Shown here one piece after another: positions 36,939 to 45,781 of a stretch of 49,291 nt of DNA. The stretch spans positions 1-49,291 of the forward strand of contig VSDH01000020.1 in the NCBI GenBank assembly GCA_008636105.1. Reading direction: 5' to 3'. A program made the translations under genes and the position numbers. The notes under the pieces were generated by a model. That model was not told the origin of the DNA, did no database searches, and worked only from the letters and a program-made list of their open reading frames with translations. The stretch is from Candidatus Scalindua sediminis (lineage in GTDB: Bacteria > Planctomycetota > Brocadiia > Brocadiales > Scalinduaceae). How positions within the stretch are numbered: position 1 is the first letter of the stretch; each line of letters opens with the position of its first letter.

Positions 36939-37084
36939 GTAATTGCTCAATATCAAGTGGAATTTCATGCTATTTAACGCGAGTGTCAACCCCGCTTTCG
37001 CAGGGATTCCAAGAGTTAGTGCTGGAATCCTTCCGAAAGGAAGGGTACTTAATTCCACTTGATATTGAGCAATTACAAAACTAA
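36931..37084. mobile_element. 138-bp MITE with 26-bp perfect terminal inverted repeats and 8-bp target duplication
   Basis: The element spans 36939-37076. Arm 1 (36939-36964) and arm 2 (37051-37076) are exact reverse complements over 26 bases, beginning GTAATTGCTCAATATCAAG. Both sides are flanked by AAAACTAA (36931-36938 and 37077-37084). No ORF is inside. Internal hairpins: GGATTCCA/TGGAATCC and CCTTCC-GAAA-GGAAGG (37029-37044), the latter with a GNRA tetraloop. The left duplication contains the pcm stop codon. A partner transposase is not in the window. Confidence 0.85.
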
Positions 37085-37146
37085 CCCTTTATTAGCAGAA
37101 TACGTATAGCATTATAACTATAAAAATTTCATGATCAAATGACAGT

Positions 37147-37173
37147 TTGATAACTTGTTGAATTAACTATACT
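37147..37173 (+). promoter_or_regulatory. Possible sigma-70 promoter for hemW-efp
   Basis: TTGATA (37147-37152) and TATACT (37168-37173) are separated by a short 15-base spacer. The ATG of hemW is 15 bases farther. The boxes are good, but the spacing is below optimum. Confidence 0.3.
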
Positions 37174-37188
37174 TATCTAAATTTTACA

Positions 37189-38325
37189 ATGAGTATTCAC
37201 GACCATCTACATTCCCTATACATCCATATACCATTTTGTACAAGTAAATGCATATATTGTGATTTCAATTCAATCACAATAAAATCAGACATAGTAGACG
37301 AATATCTCCTGGCAATAGAAAGCGAATTTCAGTCAATAAATAAAGAATATTTCTTTAAGACTGTTTATATTGGTGGCGGTACACCCACTGTTTTAAATGA
37401 AACACAATTAAGTAAGTTACTAGACATAGTGTCCAAATATATTGATAAATCTAAACTCAAAGAATATACGATTGAAGCAAATCCTGGTACGTTAAATGAT
37501 GAAAGAATTTTCATTCTAAAGAATAGTCTTGTTAATAGGGTCAGTATCGGAATTCAATCATTTAATAACAATTATTTAAAACTCCTGGAACGAATTCACA
37601 CTGCAAACGAAGCGAAAGATACATTTTTTAATTTAAGAGAAAACGGATTCAAAAACATTAACATAGACCTAATTTACGGTTACCCGGGACAAACCTTAAA
37701 TGAATGGAAAATGGATTTAATGGAATCTTCAAGATTAGATCCTGAACATGTTTCTGCATATTGTCTTTCGTATGAACAGGGAACACCTCTTACCAAGATG
37801 ATAGATTCTGGAATTTTTAGAAGGCTGGAGGAGGAAGAAGAATTAAAGTTGTATGAGTATACGAAAGACTTCCTCTGTAATAAAGGTTATCTACATTACG
37901 AGATATCAAACTTTGCAAAACCAGGTAAAAAGTGTAAACACAATATAGTCTACTGGAATAATGAGGAATACATCGGCATTGGTGCTGGAGCATTTTCCTT
38001 TGTTGATGGTAAACGATATTGTAATATAAAGAACGTAAGTGAGTACATCTCTACTGCACAATCCAAGAAAAACTTAATCTGTTTTTCTGAAACATTATCT
38101 CAAAAGAAGCGTGCATCGGAAATACTCATTATGTCATTGAGGATGACCTCTGGTATTTCGAAAATAGAATTTTTTAAAAGATCTGGTCTTGATCTATTAG
38201 GGCTTTTTGGTAAACAAATAAATGATCTCGCAAAAGCAGGCCTGATAAACTTTGATGACGAAAGAATAAAGTTGACCAGAAAAGGAATGTCTGTAGCAGA
38301 TTCGGTAATGATGGAATTTGTTTAA
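37189..38325 (+). CDS. hemW: HemW-like radical SAM protein (heme chaperone)
   Basis: 378 aa. The radical SAM cluster is Cys17, Cys21, Cys24 (FCTSKCIYCDF). Unlike HemN, it matches the HemW form: LYIHIPFCTSKC at the start, TVYIGGGTPTVL near 58-69, IDLIYGYPGQTLNEW, SAYCLSYEQGTPL and NIVYWNNEEYIGIGAGAFSFV. HemW inserts or traffics heme in respiratory chains and is often mis-annotated as coproporphyrinogen dehydrogenase. It heads a probable operon with efp (29 bp) and a polyprenyl synthase. Confidence 0.9.
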   Translation: MSIHDHLHSLYIHIPFCTSKCIYCDFNSITIKSDIVDEYLLAIESEFQSINKEYFFKTVYIGGGTPTVLNETQLSKLLDIVSKYIDKSKLKEYTIEANPGTLNDERIFILKNSLVNRVSIGIQSFNNNYLKLLERIHTANEAKDTFFNLRENGFKNINIDLIYGYPGQTLNEWKMDLMESSRLDPEHVSAYCLSYEQGTPLTKMIDSGIFRRLEEEEELKLYEYTKDFLCNKGYLHYEISNFAKPGKKCKHNIVYWNNEEYIGIGAGAFSFVDGKRYCNIKNVSEYISTAQSKKNLICFSETLSQKKRASEILIMSLRMTSGISKIEFFKRSGLDLLGLFGKQINDLAKAGLINFDDERIKLTRKGMSVADSVMMEFV

Positions 38326-38354
38326 ATTAAAGCCATATTTAAGAAACTAGAAAA

Positions 38355-38912
38355 TTGATAAATGCAACAGATATTAGAAAAGGACTAATTATAAAGATTG
38401 ACGGAGAACTTTTTTCGGTGTCCGACTTTCAACACGTTACACCTGGTAAGGGACGTGCGCATATGCAGGTAAGCATAAAAAGTTTGAAACAAGGAAATGT
38501 CACTCAAAAACGTTTCAGGTCTACGGATAAGGTGGAAGACGTGTTTCTTGAACACATAGATATGGAATATCTATACAAGGACGGAGAGGATTTTTGCTTC
38601 ATGAATACAGAAAACTACGAACAAGTTCTCCTTACAAAAGAAGTTCTTGGAGATACGATGTTATATATCACACCAAACTCCAAAGTTAAAGTTTCATTCT
38701 ACGAAGGCAATGCAGTAGGGATTGAACTCCCGGCCTCGGTCACATTGAAGATAATAGAAACTGACCCCGGAACAAAGGGTGATACCGTGACCAACGTATT
38801 TAAACCAGCGAAATTAGAAACCGGACACATAATTAAGGTACCACCTTTTATAAACCCCGGTGAACTTGTAAAGGTAGACACACGCACAGGCCAATTCCTG
38901 GGAAGGGCATAG
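38355..38912 (+). CDS. efp: Elongation factor P
   Basis: 185 aa; restores peptide bond formation at polyproline stretches. The start is TTG at 38355 (MINATDIRKG), the only in-frame start that gives the conserved N-terminus; the ATG at 38361 is out of frame. The three OB-like domains are complete, ending VKVDTRTGQFLGRA. The tip Lys32 in TPGKGRAH is the modification site in E. coli-type EF-P. No EpmA/EpmB homologue is seen in this window. Confidence 0.95.
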   Translation: MINATDIRKGLIIKIDGELFSVSDFQHVTPGKGRAHMQVSIKSLKQGNVTQKRFRSTDKVEDVFLEHIDMEYLYKDGEDFCFMNTENYEQVLLTKEVLGDTMLYITPNSKVKVSFYEGNAVGIELPASVTLKIIETDPGTKGDTVTNVFKPAKLETGHIIKVPPFINPGELVKVDTRTGQFLGRA

Positions 38913-38921
38913 AAGTTATCA

Positions 38922-39911
38922 ATGAAGATAAATATTGAAGAATCCATAAAGACTTATGGCAAAAAGATAGATGCTTTACTTAGAGAAACCATCCCTCCAG
39001 ATAAAGATGATTATCTGAGCGAGCCTATATGGCATCATCTGAGAACTGGTGGAAAACGGATCAGGCCAGCTATATGTTTAATTACGTGTAAGGAATTAGG
39101 TGGTAACCCAAATGAAGCACTCTATTTTGCTGTGGCAATAGAAATCCTGCACAATATGTTCCTGCTTCATGACGATATAGAAGATGGTGATACCATGAGG
39201 CGGGACCAACCAACTGTATGGGTAAAATACGGCACTGCTAATGCAATTAATGCAGGCGACTATCTACTGGCAAGAGCATATCAATGTATTCTTTCAAGTC
39301 CTATAGCATCAGACAAGAAGATGAAGTACCTCGACATTTTTACCCTAACATATGAAAAAACTGTGGTTGGGCAAGCGCTTGATATTAACGCAAGAGGTGC
39401 TAGAGACTTTACAGTGAAAAAATATACCGATATGGTTGAATTAAAGACGGGATATTACCTTGCATGCGGTATGGTTGGAGGTGCCATTGCATCCGGACAT
39501 TCCGATAGAGTAATAGACCAAATCTGGAAATTAGGCAAATTTATGGGGCCTGCTTTTCAAATCAAAGATGATTTGATTGATTTAACAAAAGGTAAGGGAC
39601 GTGGTGGAGTCATAGGCTCTGATATTAAAGAAGGAAAAGCCAGTTTTTTGTACGCATACACCTCTGAAGTGGCAACCGAAGATGATAAAAAGACGCTTAT
39701 TGAAATAATGACAAAGCAAAGGAAAGAGACAACTGAGGCCGACGTAAAACAAGTCTTGAAGATATATAAAAAACATAACGCTATGGACCACGCACAAAGA
39801 TACGCCGAAGATTTAATAAAACAAGCCAATTCTATAATCGACGAAATACCCATCAATAATAAAACCGTCTTTAAAGAAATTGCAAACTTCATGGCCAAAC
39901 GTATGACCTAG
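38922..39911 (+). CDS. Polyprenyl (geranylgeranyl/farnesyl) diphosphate synthase
   Basis: 329 aa, all-alpha trans-prenyltransferase. The first aspartate-rich motif is DDIED (84-88, LLHDDIEDGDTMRRDQPT), and the second is DDLID near 218-222 (FQIKDDLIDLTKG). GGKRIRP near 43 binds diphosphate. Chain length cannot be fixed from the sequence; the residues before the first motif (NMFLLH) suggest a medium chain. It ends the hemW-efp unit, 9 bp after efp. Confidence 0.88.
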   Translation: MKINIEESIKTYGKKIDALLRETIPPDKDDYLSEPIWHHLRTGGKRIRPAICLITCKELGGNPNEALYFAVAIEILHNMFLLHDDIEDGDTMRRDQPTVWVKYGTANAINAGDYLLARAYQCILSSPIASDKKMKYLDIFTLTYEKTVVGQALDINARGARDFTVKKYTDMVELKTGYYLACGMVGGAIASGHSDRVIDQIWKLGKFMGPAFQIKDDLIDLTKGKGRGGVIGSDIKEGKASFLYAYTSEVATEDDKKTLIEIMTKQRKETTEADVKQVLKIYKKHNAMDHAQRYAEDLIKQANSIIDEIPINNKTVFKEIANFMAKRMT

Positions 39912-40019
39912 TTCTCTACTCCCTATTCCCTACTACTTATCATCTCTTCACAGCATCATTTAATCTTCCTAATTTCTTATTCCTCATCTTCCGTATATAA
40001 CTTTCTGACATCTTATAGC

Positions 40020-40047
40020 TTGATAATTACGACAATTTTAGTATAAT
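40020..40047 (+). promoter_or_regulatory. Near-consensus sigma-70 promoter for the TPR operon
   Basis: TTGATA (40020-40025) and a perfect TATAAT (40042-40047) are 16 bases apart. Transcription would start near 40054, which excludes the upstream ATG at 40050 and supports the start at 40089. The leader carries AGAGGG. Confidence 0.65.
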
Positions 40048-40088
40048 TTATGTTTTTTAACAATCGTATCTCCTTAGAGGGAAAAGAA

Positions 40089-40820
40089 ATGAGAATCAAT
40101 TATGAATTAATACACCCATTCTTGCGAATCAACAAGTTTTTTGCCATTATTCTGTTGGTTTTATTGATTTATGGATGCGGTAATGAAGAAACACCATCCA
40201 TAACCGAGGTTGAAGAAGAAACAGTAAAAGAGGAAGAAAAAGCTGCATTAATATTACCAGATTTCGGCAGCTCAGACGCTGAAAGTTATTATAATTTTGG
40301 AGTTGATATAATAAAAAAAGGTGATTTTGATTTGGCTATCCTGGCCTGGACCAAGGCTGTAGAAATAGACCCCGCCATGGTAAAGGCACATAATTTTCTA
40401 GGACGCGCCTATTATACACAAGGCATGATGGATGAAGCGATTACGGCCTACAAAAAGGTTATAGAGCTAGAATCTGGAAAGCCGGATTCTTACATAAAAC
40501 TCGGTATTGCTTACCGCTATAATGAAATGGTTGATGAAGCAATAGAAGAATTCAATAAAGCACTCGAGATAAACCCTTTTTCGGCAATTGCATACGATGA
40601 GATGGGCAATGCACTGACAAAAAAAGAAAAATACGATGAAGCTATTGAGGCATATAAACAGTCTATAGCCTTTGATCCACAATACCCTCAACCACATAAT
40701 CATCTTGGAGTTGTTTATCTTCTAAAGGGAATGACGAAAGAAGCATCTGCCGAATTTAAATTATTTGAAAAATTAACGGCTGCTAAAAAAGCAAAATTGC
40801 CAAAAGGAATGCAACATTAA
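40089..40820 (+). CDS. TPR-repeat lipoprotein
   Basis: 243 aa from ATG 40089; an in-frame ATG at 40050 lies in the promoter. AGAGGG stands before the ATG. The N-terminal hydrophobic run FFAIILLVLLIYGC ends in a lipobox-like Cys, so it is lipid-anchored, followed by an acidic linker (EVEEETVKEEEKAALI). About four TPRs follow (from about 76), each with the A/G-L-A-x-Y spacing, for example NFLGRAYYTQGMMDEAITAYKKVIEL. It is cotranscribed with a second TPR gene 11 bp downstream. TPR scaffolds mediate protein binding; the partner is unknown. Confidence 0.8.
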   Translation: MRINYELIHPFLRINKFFAIILLVLLIYGCGNEETPSITEVEEETVKEEEKAALILPDFGSSDAESYYNFGVDIIKKGDFDLAILAWTKAVEIDPAMVKAHNFLGRAYYTQGMMDEAITAYKKVIELESGKPDSYIKLGIAYRYNEMVDEAIEEFNKALEINPFSAIAYDEMGNALTKKEKYDEAIEAYKQSIAFDPQYPQPHNHLGVVYLLKGMTKEASAEFKLFEKLTAAKKAKLPKGMQH

Positions 40821-40831
40821 GGAAACAATTT

Positions 40832-41749
40832 ATGAATAAAATTATATCTACCTTTATCTCAGTCGCAACAATCTTTGTTTGTGCTTCTACAAATTATGCA
40901 AATGACGTTGATAGCCCTAGTACAGAGAAAAACGAGATTCAGATACAAGAGGAAGAACGTAAACGCGCACGGGAGGAAGAAGATAAAAAAATTATCGGAT
41001 ATGCAGAGGCAATCAAATCTAACCCTGACAACGTAGATGCACATTACAATCTTGGTATTATCTATGACAAACGTGGAAGATTTAACGATGCAATAATAGA
41101 ATATAAAAAGACCATTAGCCTGAAACCCGAATTTATAGATGCACGTTTCAAGCTGGCGCTTATCTTTGCTGAAGAGAATTTGTATGATGAAAGCATTCAC
41201 GAACTTGAGAAAATAACAAAGATTGATCCTCAAAACGCAAACGCATACAAATACATTGGCCTTGCCTACTACAAGCAAGGCCTTTTAGAAAAGGCTGTTG
41301 AAGAAATTAAAAAAGCTTTGGAGATTGATCCTGATAACGCCGAGATTCATTATACCATTGAGAATGTTTATCATAGCATGGGTCTATTTGACGATGCTAT
41401 ATCAGAACTCAAGAAGGCAATTGAACTTTATCCAGAATATGAAGAGGCTTACAATAATCTAGGATTTATCTACTATGAGCAGGGCAAGTATGAGGACGCC
41501 ATAGAAAAATTTGAAACTGCTATTGATATTAACCCAAAATCCGCAGAAGCATACAGTAATATAGGCTTAATTTATTGTGAAAAAGGCATGTTTGATGAAG
41601 CTGTATCTGTGCTAAAAAAAGCCATAGAGATAGATCCCACCCTCCCGGATGCTCACAACAACCTGGGATATGCTTACTGGAACAAAGGTATTAAGGAAAA
41701 GGCTATGCGGGAGATGACAATATATAAACAGCTGATAGGAAAGTATTGA
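40832..41749 (+). CDS. Secreted TPR-repeat protein
   Basis: 305 aa. A signal peptide (about 1-24, ending STNYAND) is followed by a Glu/Arg-rich charged linker and about seven TPR units from 49 to the C-terminus, each 34 residues, such as AEIHYTIENVYHSMGLFDDAISELKKAIELYP. AAGGAA precedes the ATG, 11 bp behind the lipoprotein gene. The two TPR proteins probably act together in the periplasm. It is convergent with the cytochrome operon. Confidence 0.82.
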   Translation: MNKIISTFISVATIFVCASTNYANDVDSPSTEKNEIQIQEEERKRAREEEDKKIIGYAEAIKSNPDNVDAHYNLGIIYDKRGRFNDAIIEYKKTISLKPEFIDARFKLALIFAEENLYDESIHELEKITKIDPQNANAYKYIGLAYYKQGLLEKAVEEIKKALEIDPDNAEIHYTIENVYHSMGLFDDAISELKKAIELYPEYEEAYNNLGFIYYEQGKYEDAIEKFETAIDINPKSAEAYSNIGLIYCEKGMFDEAVSVLKKAIEIDPTLPDAHNNLGYAYWNKGIKEKAMREMTIYKQLIGKY

Positions 41750-41818
41750 TCAGGTGTAACTGGTCAATATCATGTGAATTTTAAGCAATTAAGAAACCTT
41801 TTTCAGAATTACCAATTT

Positions 41819-42646
41819 CTATATGTTAAACCAAGGTGTTACCCAGACATATTTCAAATGAAATACTAACCTTAATAATATCTTTATAGGCAATCCGAGC
41901 ATCGTCCAGAACAAAAGCGCCACTATCGAATACCTTATAATTCCCAGCTTATCAAGTACCTGACTCTTCCTTAATTTCATAAAAATAAATGGCACAGTCA
42001 TACCAAGGAAATAATATATACTCACAACGCCACCACCTATTACGGAACCTAATAAAGATTTTGAATCAATACCAATTAATTGTGTCAGATCATAATTAGT
42101 TTCAGCAACTATCCTATGAGGGTCCCACTCCTGCCACGGCCAAAACCACAGCCAGCCAGGTCCACGCATAAATACTCCTACTATTGTCAATGAAATCCAG
42201 ATAATCTGGAAACCAAAGCAAAATGTTAATATAGCAAATTTCCTCTCCTTAAATGTATAGTAGCCATTACCTTTAGGATTTATGTCTATATATGGAATTG
42301 CCATTAACCCCATTATTATAAACGTAGGGAATATTACACCTGCAATCCATGGATCAAAATATACAAGCATCTCTTGCAGCCCCAGGAAATACCAGGGAGC
42401 CTTCGCAGGATTAGGCGTCATAGTAGGTTCTGAAGGTTCCTCCAACGGTGCATCGAGCGTAATTGACCAGACCATTAAGACTATCATTATAATTATTGCG
42501 GCAAGAAACTCCTTTCTCACCAAATATGGCCAGGTATGTATCTCATCCTCCGATATCTCTACATCCTTCTCCTTCGCCAGCGATTCCCCTTTAACAAAAG
42601 CAAGGGCGCGGTATCTTCCCTGGTCTGTCTCTTTCTTATCTGGCAT
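41819..42646 (-). CDS. Cytochrome b subunit IV-like protein (C-terminal half of split cytochrome b)
   Basis: 275 aa. It carries the Qo-site segment of cytochrome b, PAKAPWYFLGLQE, with Pro84-Trp85-Tyr86 replacing the canonical PEWY of bc1. About five membrane helices follow, plus a soluble N-terminal extension of 45 residues not found in chloroplast PetD (about 160 aa). It is the last gene of the respiratory operon and pairs with the cytochrome b6 gene at 44894, from which it is separated by the flavoprotein and a repeat-bearing spacer. Lacking heme His pairs is normal for subunit IV. Confidence 0.85.
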   Translation of the reverse strand: MPDKKETDQGRYRALAFVKGESLAKEKDVEISEDEIHTWPYLVRKEFLAAIIIMIVLMVWSITLDAPLEEPSEPTMTPNPAKAPWYFLGLQEMLVYFDPWIAGVIFPTFIIMGLMAIPYIDINPKGNGYYTFKERKFAILTFCFGFQIIWISLTIVGVFMRGPGWLWFWPWQEWDPHRIVAETNYDLTQLIGIDSKSLLGSVIGGGVVSIYYFLGMTVPFIFMKLRKSQVLDKLGIIRYSIVALLFWTMLGLPIKILLRLVFHLKYVWVTPWFNI

Positions 42647-42774
42647 TACTTATTCCCTTCATATAAAATATTAATCCCTGAGAAAGTCCTCTTTTTTATT
42701 TTCTTAACTTTAGGTACCTTAGTTCAATTTAGTCACTTATTGCGTCGATGATACCTGTGGGACTTAATTTGATT

Positions 42775-42931
42775 GCCTGCCCGACTGGAGGCTGTGTCAC
42801 AATGTCATTCTGAGGCTTTAGCCGAAGAATCTCTTATACGTAACATATTGATTTCATTAGATTCTTCACTTCGTTCAGAATGACAAAATGCCCTTTTTCT
42901 GGATTATGACACAGTCTGTTGGCAGGCGGGC
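42775..42931. repeat. Nested palindromic element in the spacer of the respiratory operon
   Basis: Four concentric inverted repeats: GCCTGCC (42775-42781)/GGCAGGC (42921-42927); CTGTGTCA (42792-42799)/TGACACAG (42907-42914); TGTCATTCTGA (42803-42813)/TCAGAATGACA (42875-42885); GAAGAATCT (42824-42832)/AGATTCTTC (42859-42867). It lies between the flavoprotein stop and the subunit IV start. Its ends recur at 18216-18237. The size and shape suggest a non-autonomous palindromic element. It could be transcribed as a hairpin within the operon mRNA. Confidence 0.6.
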
Positions 42932-42943
42932 GTCTTCGCTACG

Positions 42944-44707
42944 CTAGGATATCGCCTCAGTATATGAGAACCCTTGCATCTTTATTGCACTTACCGGACA
43001 CCTCTTAACACAAAGGCCGCACCTAATACACTTCTCTTCATTTATTGCCATCACGGCATCCCAATCATCAGGCATTGATCCCTCAAACATACCCTCAGAC
43101 TCAACCTTATCACGCGAAACCATCATTATGCAATCATGCGGGCATATATCTATACATCCACCACAAAGCACACATTTTTGATCTATAAATATATTGAAGT
43201 GACAGCGCAAACACCTTTCCGCTTCCTCAAGGGCAATTTGTCTTGAAAATCCAAGTTCAATCTCCTCTTTAAAGCCCCACCTTTTTTCCATCGGTATTTC
43301 ATCCTGTTCCTGACGGGGTATCGCGTCATAATCAAGTGTTTTCCTTACAGGCAATTTCTCCATAAAAAAATAATCATATTTCCTCTCTTTACTAACATTC
43401 ACGAATTGATCTATAGCCCTTGCAGCCTTTCTACCAGATGCGATTGCTTCAATTGCATTTTTCGGCCCATGGGCAATATCACCCCCCGCAAATACACCTG
43501 GTCTTGTAGTTGCAAGAGTTTCACTATCTACCTTTATTGTACGTCTTCGCGTCAACTCTATATCAGGATGCCCCTCTAACCAGGATACGTCGGTAGTCTG
43601 ACCAACAGCCAAAATCACAGAATCTGATGAGATGGTACTTTCAGAACCCTCAAAAAATGATGGATTAAACCTGCCGCTACTATCAAAAACAGATTCAACA
43701 TCCAGGGTTTCCAACCCTACAACCTTACCATTTTCCTCAACGATTCTCTTAGGCCCTCTTGATGGATGAAGTATTAGACCTTCCTTCTCTGCCTCTACAA
43801 TCTCAACCTCAGATGCCGGCATCTCTTTTCTAGACTCCAGGCATATTACATGTATTTCTCTTACCCCTTGACCAGTTGATTTTCGTGTTGCATCAGCCTC
43901 AGTACCACCTTCCTCAGACTTTTGAGGGACCCTTAGAGCAGTTCTTGCGACGTCGAGTGCAACGTTCCCACCCCCTACAACGATAACTTTTTTCCCCAGC
44001 TTTACATCATGGCCAAGATTAACATTTAACAGAAAATCTATACCACCAAAAACATCGTCATGCTCCTGACCGGATAATCCGATATTTACACTCTTATGGG
44101 CACCGATGGCAATAAAAATCGCCTTGAAACCCTCATTCGTTAAATCATCCAGGTTAAAATCTCTGCCTAATCTCTGCGATAGCCTTACCTCTATCCCCAA
44201 TCTCATTATTTTTTCGACTTCTAACTCAATGGTTCTCCTTGGAAGTCTATATTCAGGTATCCCGAGCCGAAGCATACCACCTAGGACTGGTGTCGCTTCA
44301 AAGATTGTAACACTGTGACCCATCATGGCTAAATCATACGCTGCTGCAAGACCCGCTGGACCTGCTCCTATTATGGCTATCCTCTTGCCTGTCTTCTTTA
44401 TAACCGGTACCCGCTTGGGAAATCTATCATTTGCATAATCTGCAGCTGCCCGCTTAAGTGAACAAATCGATATTGGCTCGTCAATCTTACCCCTGCGGCA
44501 AGCATCCTCACACGGGTGCATACATACCCTGCCAAGTATGTGGGGAAATATATTGGCCATGTAGTTTAAAACCAATGCCCCATCATAATTCTCTTCTTGT
44601 ATCCTTTCTATATAGTGTGAAGCAGGTGTGTTAACAGGACAGGCATATTGACAATTTATGTTCTCCCTGAACCAGTTCTCATCTGCCTCGACTATCTTAT
44701 ATTTCAC
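42944..44707 (-). CDS. Fe-S/FAD NAD(P) oxidoreductase of the cytochrome b/Rieske operon
   Basis: 587 aa. The start is GTG at 44707, five bases after AAAGGAGG; a TTG at 44710 is too close to that site. Domains: an N-terminal GltD-like Fe-S domain (NCQYACPVNTPA, GRVCMHPCEDAC), an FAD motif GAGPAGLAAAYDL near 113, an NAD(P) motif GGGNVALDVART near 249, and two C-terminal 4Fe-4S clusters (Cys 512/515/518/522 CVLCGGCIDICP; 560/563/566/570 CIRCGLCVKRCP). It probably links NAD(P)H or ferredoxin to the quinone pool via the adjacent cytochrome b. It is a paralog of GltD but much longer and not next to a GltB. Confidence 0.85.
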   Translation of the reverse strand: MKYKIVEADENWFRENINCQYACPVNTPASHYIERIQEENYDGALVLNYMANIFPHILGRVCMHPCEDACRRGKIDEPISICSLKRAAADYANDRFPKRVPVIKKTGKRIAIIGAGPAGLAAAYDLAMMGHSVTIFEATPVLGGMLRLGIPEYRLPRRTIELEVEKIMRLGIEVRLSQRLGRDFNLDDLTNEGFKAIFIAIGAHKSVNIGLSGQEHDDVFGGIDFLLNVNLGHDVKLGKKVIVVGGGNVALDVARTALRVPQKSEEGGTEADATRKSTGQGVREIHVICLESRKEMPASEVEIVEAEKEGLILHPSRGPKRIVEENGKVVGLETLDVESVFDSSGRFNPSFFEGSESTISSDSVILAVGQTTDVSWLEGHPDIELTRRRTIKVDSETLATTRPGVFAGGDIAHGPKNAIEAIASGRKAARAIDQFVNVSKERKYDYFFMEKLPVRKTLDYDAIPRQEQDEIPMEKRWGFKEEIELGFSRQIALEEAERCLRCHFNIFIDQKCVLCGGCIDICPHDCIMMVSRDKVESEGMFEGSMPDDWDAVMAINEEKCIRCGLCVKRCPVSAIKMQGFSYTEAIS

Positions 44708-44741
44708 CAAAACCTCCTTTGTATTTCACATCTCACGATGT

Positions 44742-44882
44742 CTATCTTTTCCCTTTCTCTTTAAGACGATCATTCCTAAATGCCTGACTGAAGGACAACC
44801 ATGTAAAGAAAAACACCAAAATTATCAACCCTACTATCGGTACATTATCGGGCTTGCTTATTATGTGCCATATATTCTCCAT
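44742..44882 (-). CDS. 46-aa single-pass membrane peptide of the cytochrome b/Rieske complex
   Basis: A short gene easily missed: ATG at 44882, TAG at 44744-44742. The product starts MENIWHIISKPDNVPIVG, then a transmembrane helix (about 15-34, VGLIILVFFFTWLSFSQAF), and ends in a basic tail. AAAGGAG precedes the ATG, 11 bp after the cytochrome b6 stop. Its position between cytochrome b6 and the flavoprotein suggests a small accessory subunit like PetG/PetM/PetN of b6f complexes. That is inference; no homologue was compared. Confidence 0.75.
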   Translation of the reverse strand: MENIWHIISKPDNVPIVGLIILVFFFTWLSFSQAFRNDRLKEKGKR

Positions 44883-44893
44883 TTTTTTCTCCT

Positions 44894-45721
44894 TTATAAC
44901 TTACCCGAAATACCTCCATCCTTACGGATCCTCCAGAAATGTACTATCATAAATATGCCTACTATCAGTGGCAATCCTATGCAATGCCATATGTACGCCC
45001 TTAAGAGTGCATTACCACCAACCAACGAACCACCCAATAAGGCAAATCTTATGTCATTATACGCAGTCATACCCAGCTGCTCACCAAATGGACCTTCATG
45101 TCCCAAAAGCGGTGTCGCTCTTGCCATGTTCGTTCCCACCGTCACCGCCCAAAATCCCAATTGGTCCCATGGAAGCAGGTATCCCGTAAAACTCAATAGC
45201 AGCGTTAGTACCAAAAGAACTACACCAACACCCCAATTAAATTCCCTGGGAGATTTGTATGAACCGGTCATAAACACCCTAAACATATGAAACCATACCG
45301 TTATTATCATAAGGTGAGCACCCCACCTGTGAAGGTTCCGCAAAAGCATACCAAAAGGCACATGATACTCCAGTCCTTTCATGTCCCAATATGCATCCCT
45401 TACATTCGGATGGTAATAAAACATTAAAAAAACACCTGTTATGGTTAAAACCAGGAACAAGAAGAATGTTGTGCCCCCCATACACCATGTAAAGCTAAAT
45501 AATGGGGCATGTCGTTTTACCTTGGCCGCATGCAGGTGAAGGAACACGTTACTTATTGTCGTCAGCATCCGGTTTTTCGACGTATCTTCTAGCCCATGAC
45601 GAAAGAATGAACGCCAAATCTGAGAATTTAATATAAGATCTTTGATTACACCGGAAATACCTTTTTCTTTCAGTAACTCCCGTATCTTCAACTTATCTCT
45701 TTTGTCGGTTTTATTGGCCAA
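44894..45721 (-). CDS. Cytochrome b6-type subunit
   Basis: 275 aa from TTG 45721, preceded by GATAGAGGG six bases upstream; a TTG at 45745 would add eight residues but has no ribosome site. Four membrane helices carry two heme b sites: His131 and His145 ([20 protein letters not shown], 13 residues between) and His246 and His261 ([20 protein letters not shown], 14 between), the b6-type spacing. Cys80 in [10 protein letters not shown] lies where b6f complexes bind the extra heme c(n). [11 protein letters not shown] is the typical cd1 loop. The C-terminal half of cytochrome b is supplied by the gene at 41819. Confidence 0.93.
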   Translation of the reverse strand: MANKTDKRDKLKIRELLKEKGISGVIKDLILNSQIWRSFFRHGLEDTSKNRMLTTISNVFLHLHAAKVKRHAPLFSFTWCMGGTTFFLFLVLTITGVFLMFYYHPNVRDAYWDMKGLEYHVPFGMLLRNLHRWGAHLMIITVWFHMFRVFMTGSYKSPREFNWGVGVVLLVLTLLLSFTGYLLPWDQLGFWAVTVGTNMARATPLLGHEGPFGEQLGMTAYNDIRFALLGGSLVGGNALLRAYIWHCIGLPLIVGIFMIVHFWRIRKDGGISGKL

Positions 45722-45751
45722 TTTAAACCCTCTATCTTCCCACAATAAAAA

Positions 45752-45781
45752 GGACAGTTAACCACACATGTAGGACTGTCC
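45752..45781 (-). repeat. Hairpin in the spacer before cytochrome b6
   Basis: GGACAGT (45752-45758) and ACTGTCC (45775-45781) pair around a 16-base loop. The hairpin sits just upstream of the cytochrome b6 ribosome site within the 177-bp spacer after the Rieske gene. It may stabilise or pace the operon mRNA. The rest of the spacer shows nothing coding. Confidence 0.35.

Noticed and set aside
37189-38325. Oxygen-independent coproporphyrinogen III oxidase (HemN)
   Set aside because: The protein is shorter than HemN (about 455 aa) and carries HemW motifs, so HemW is the better call.
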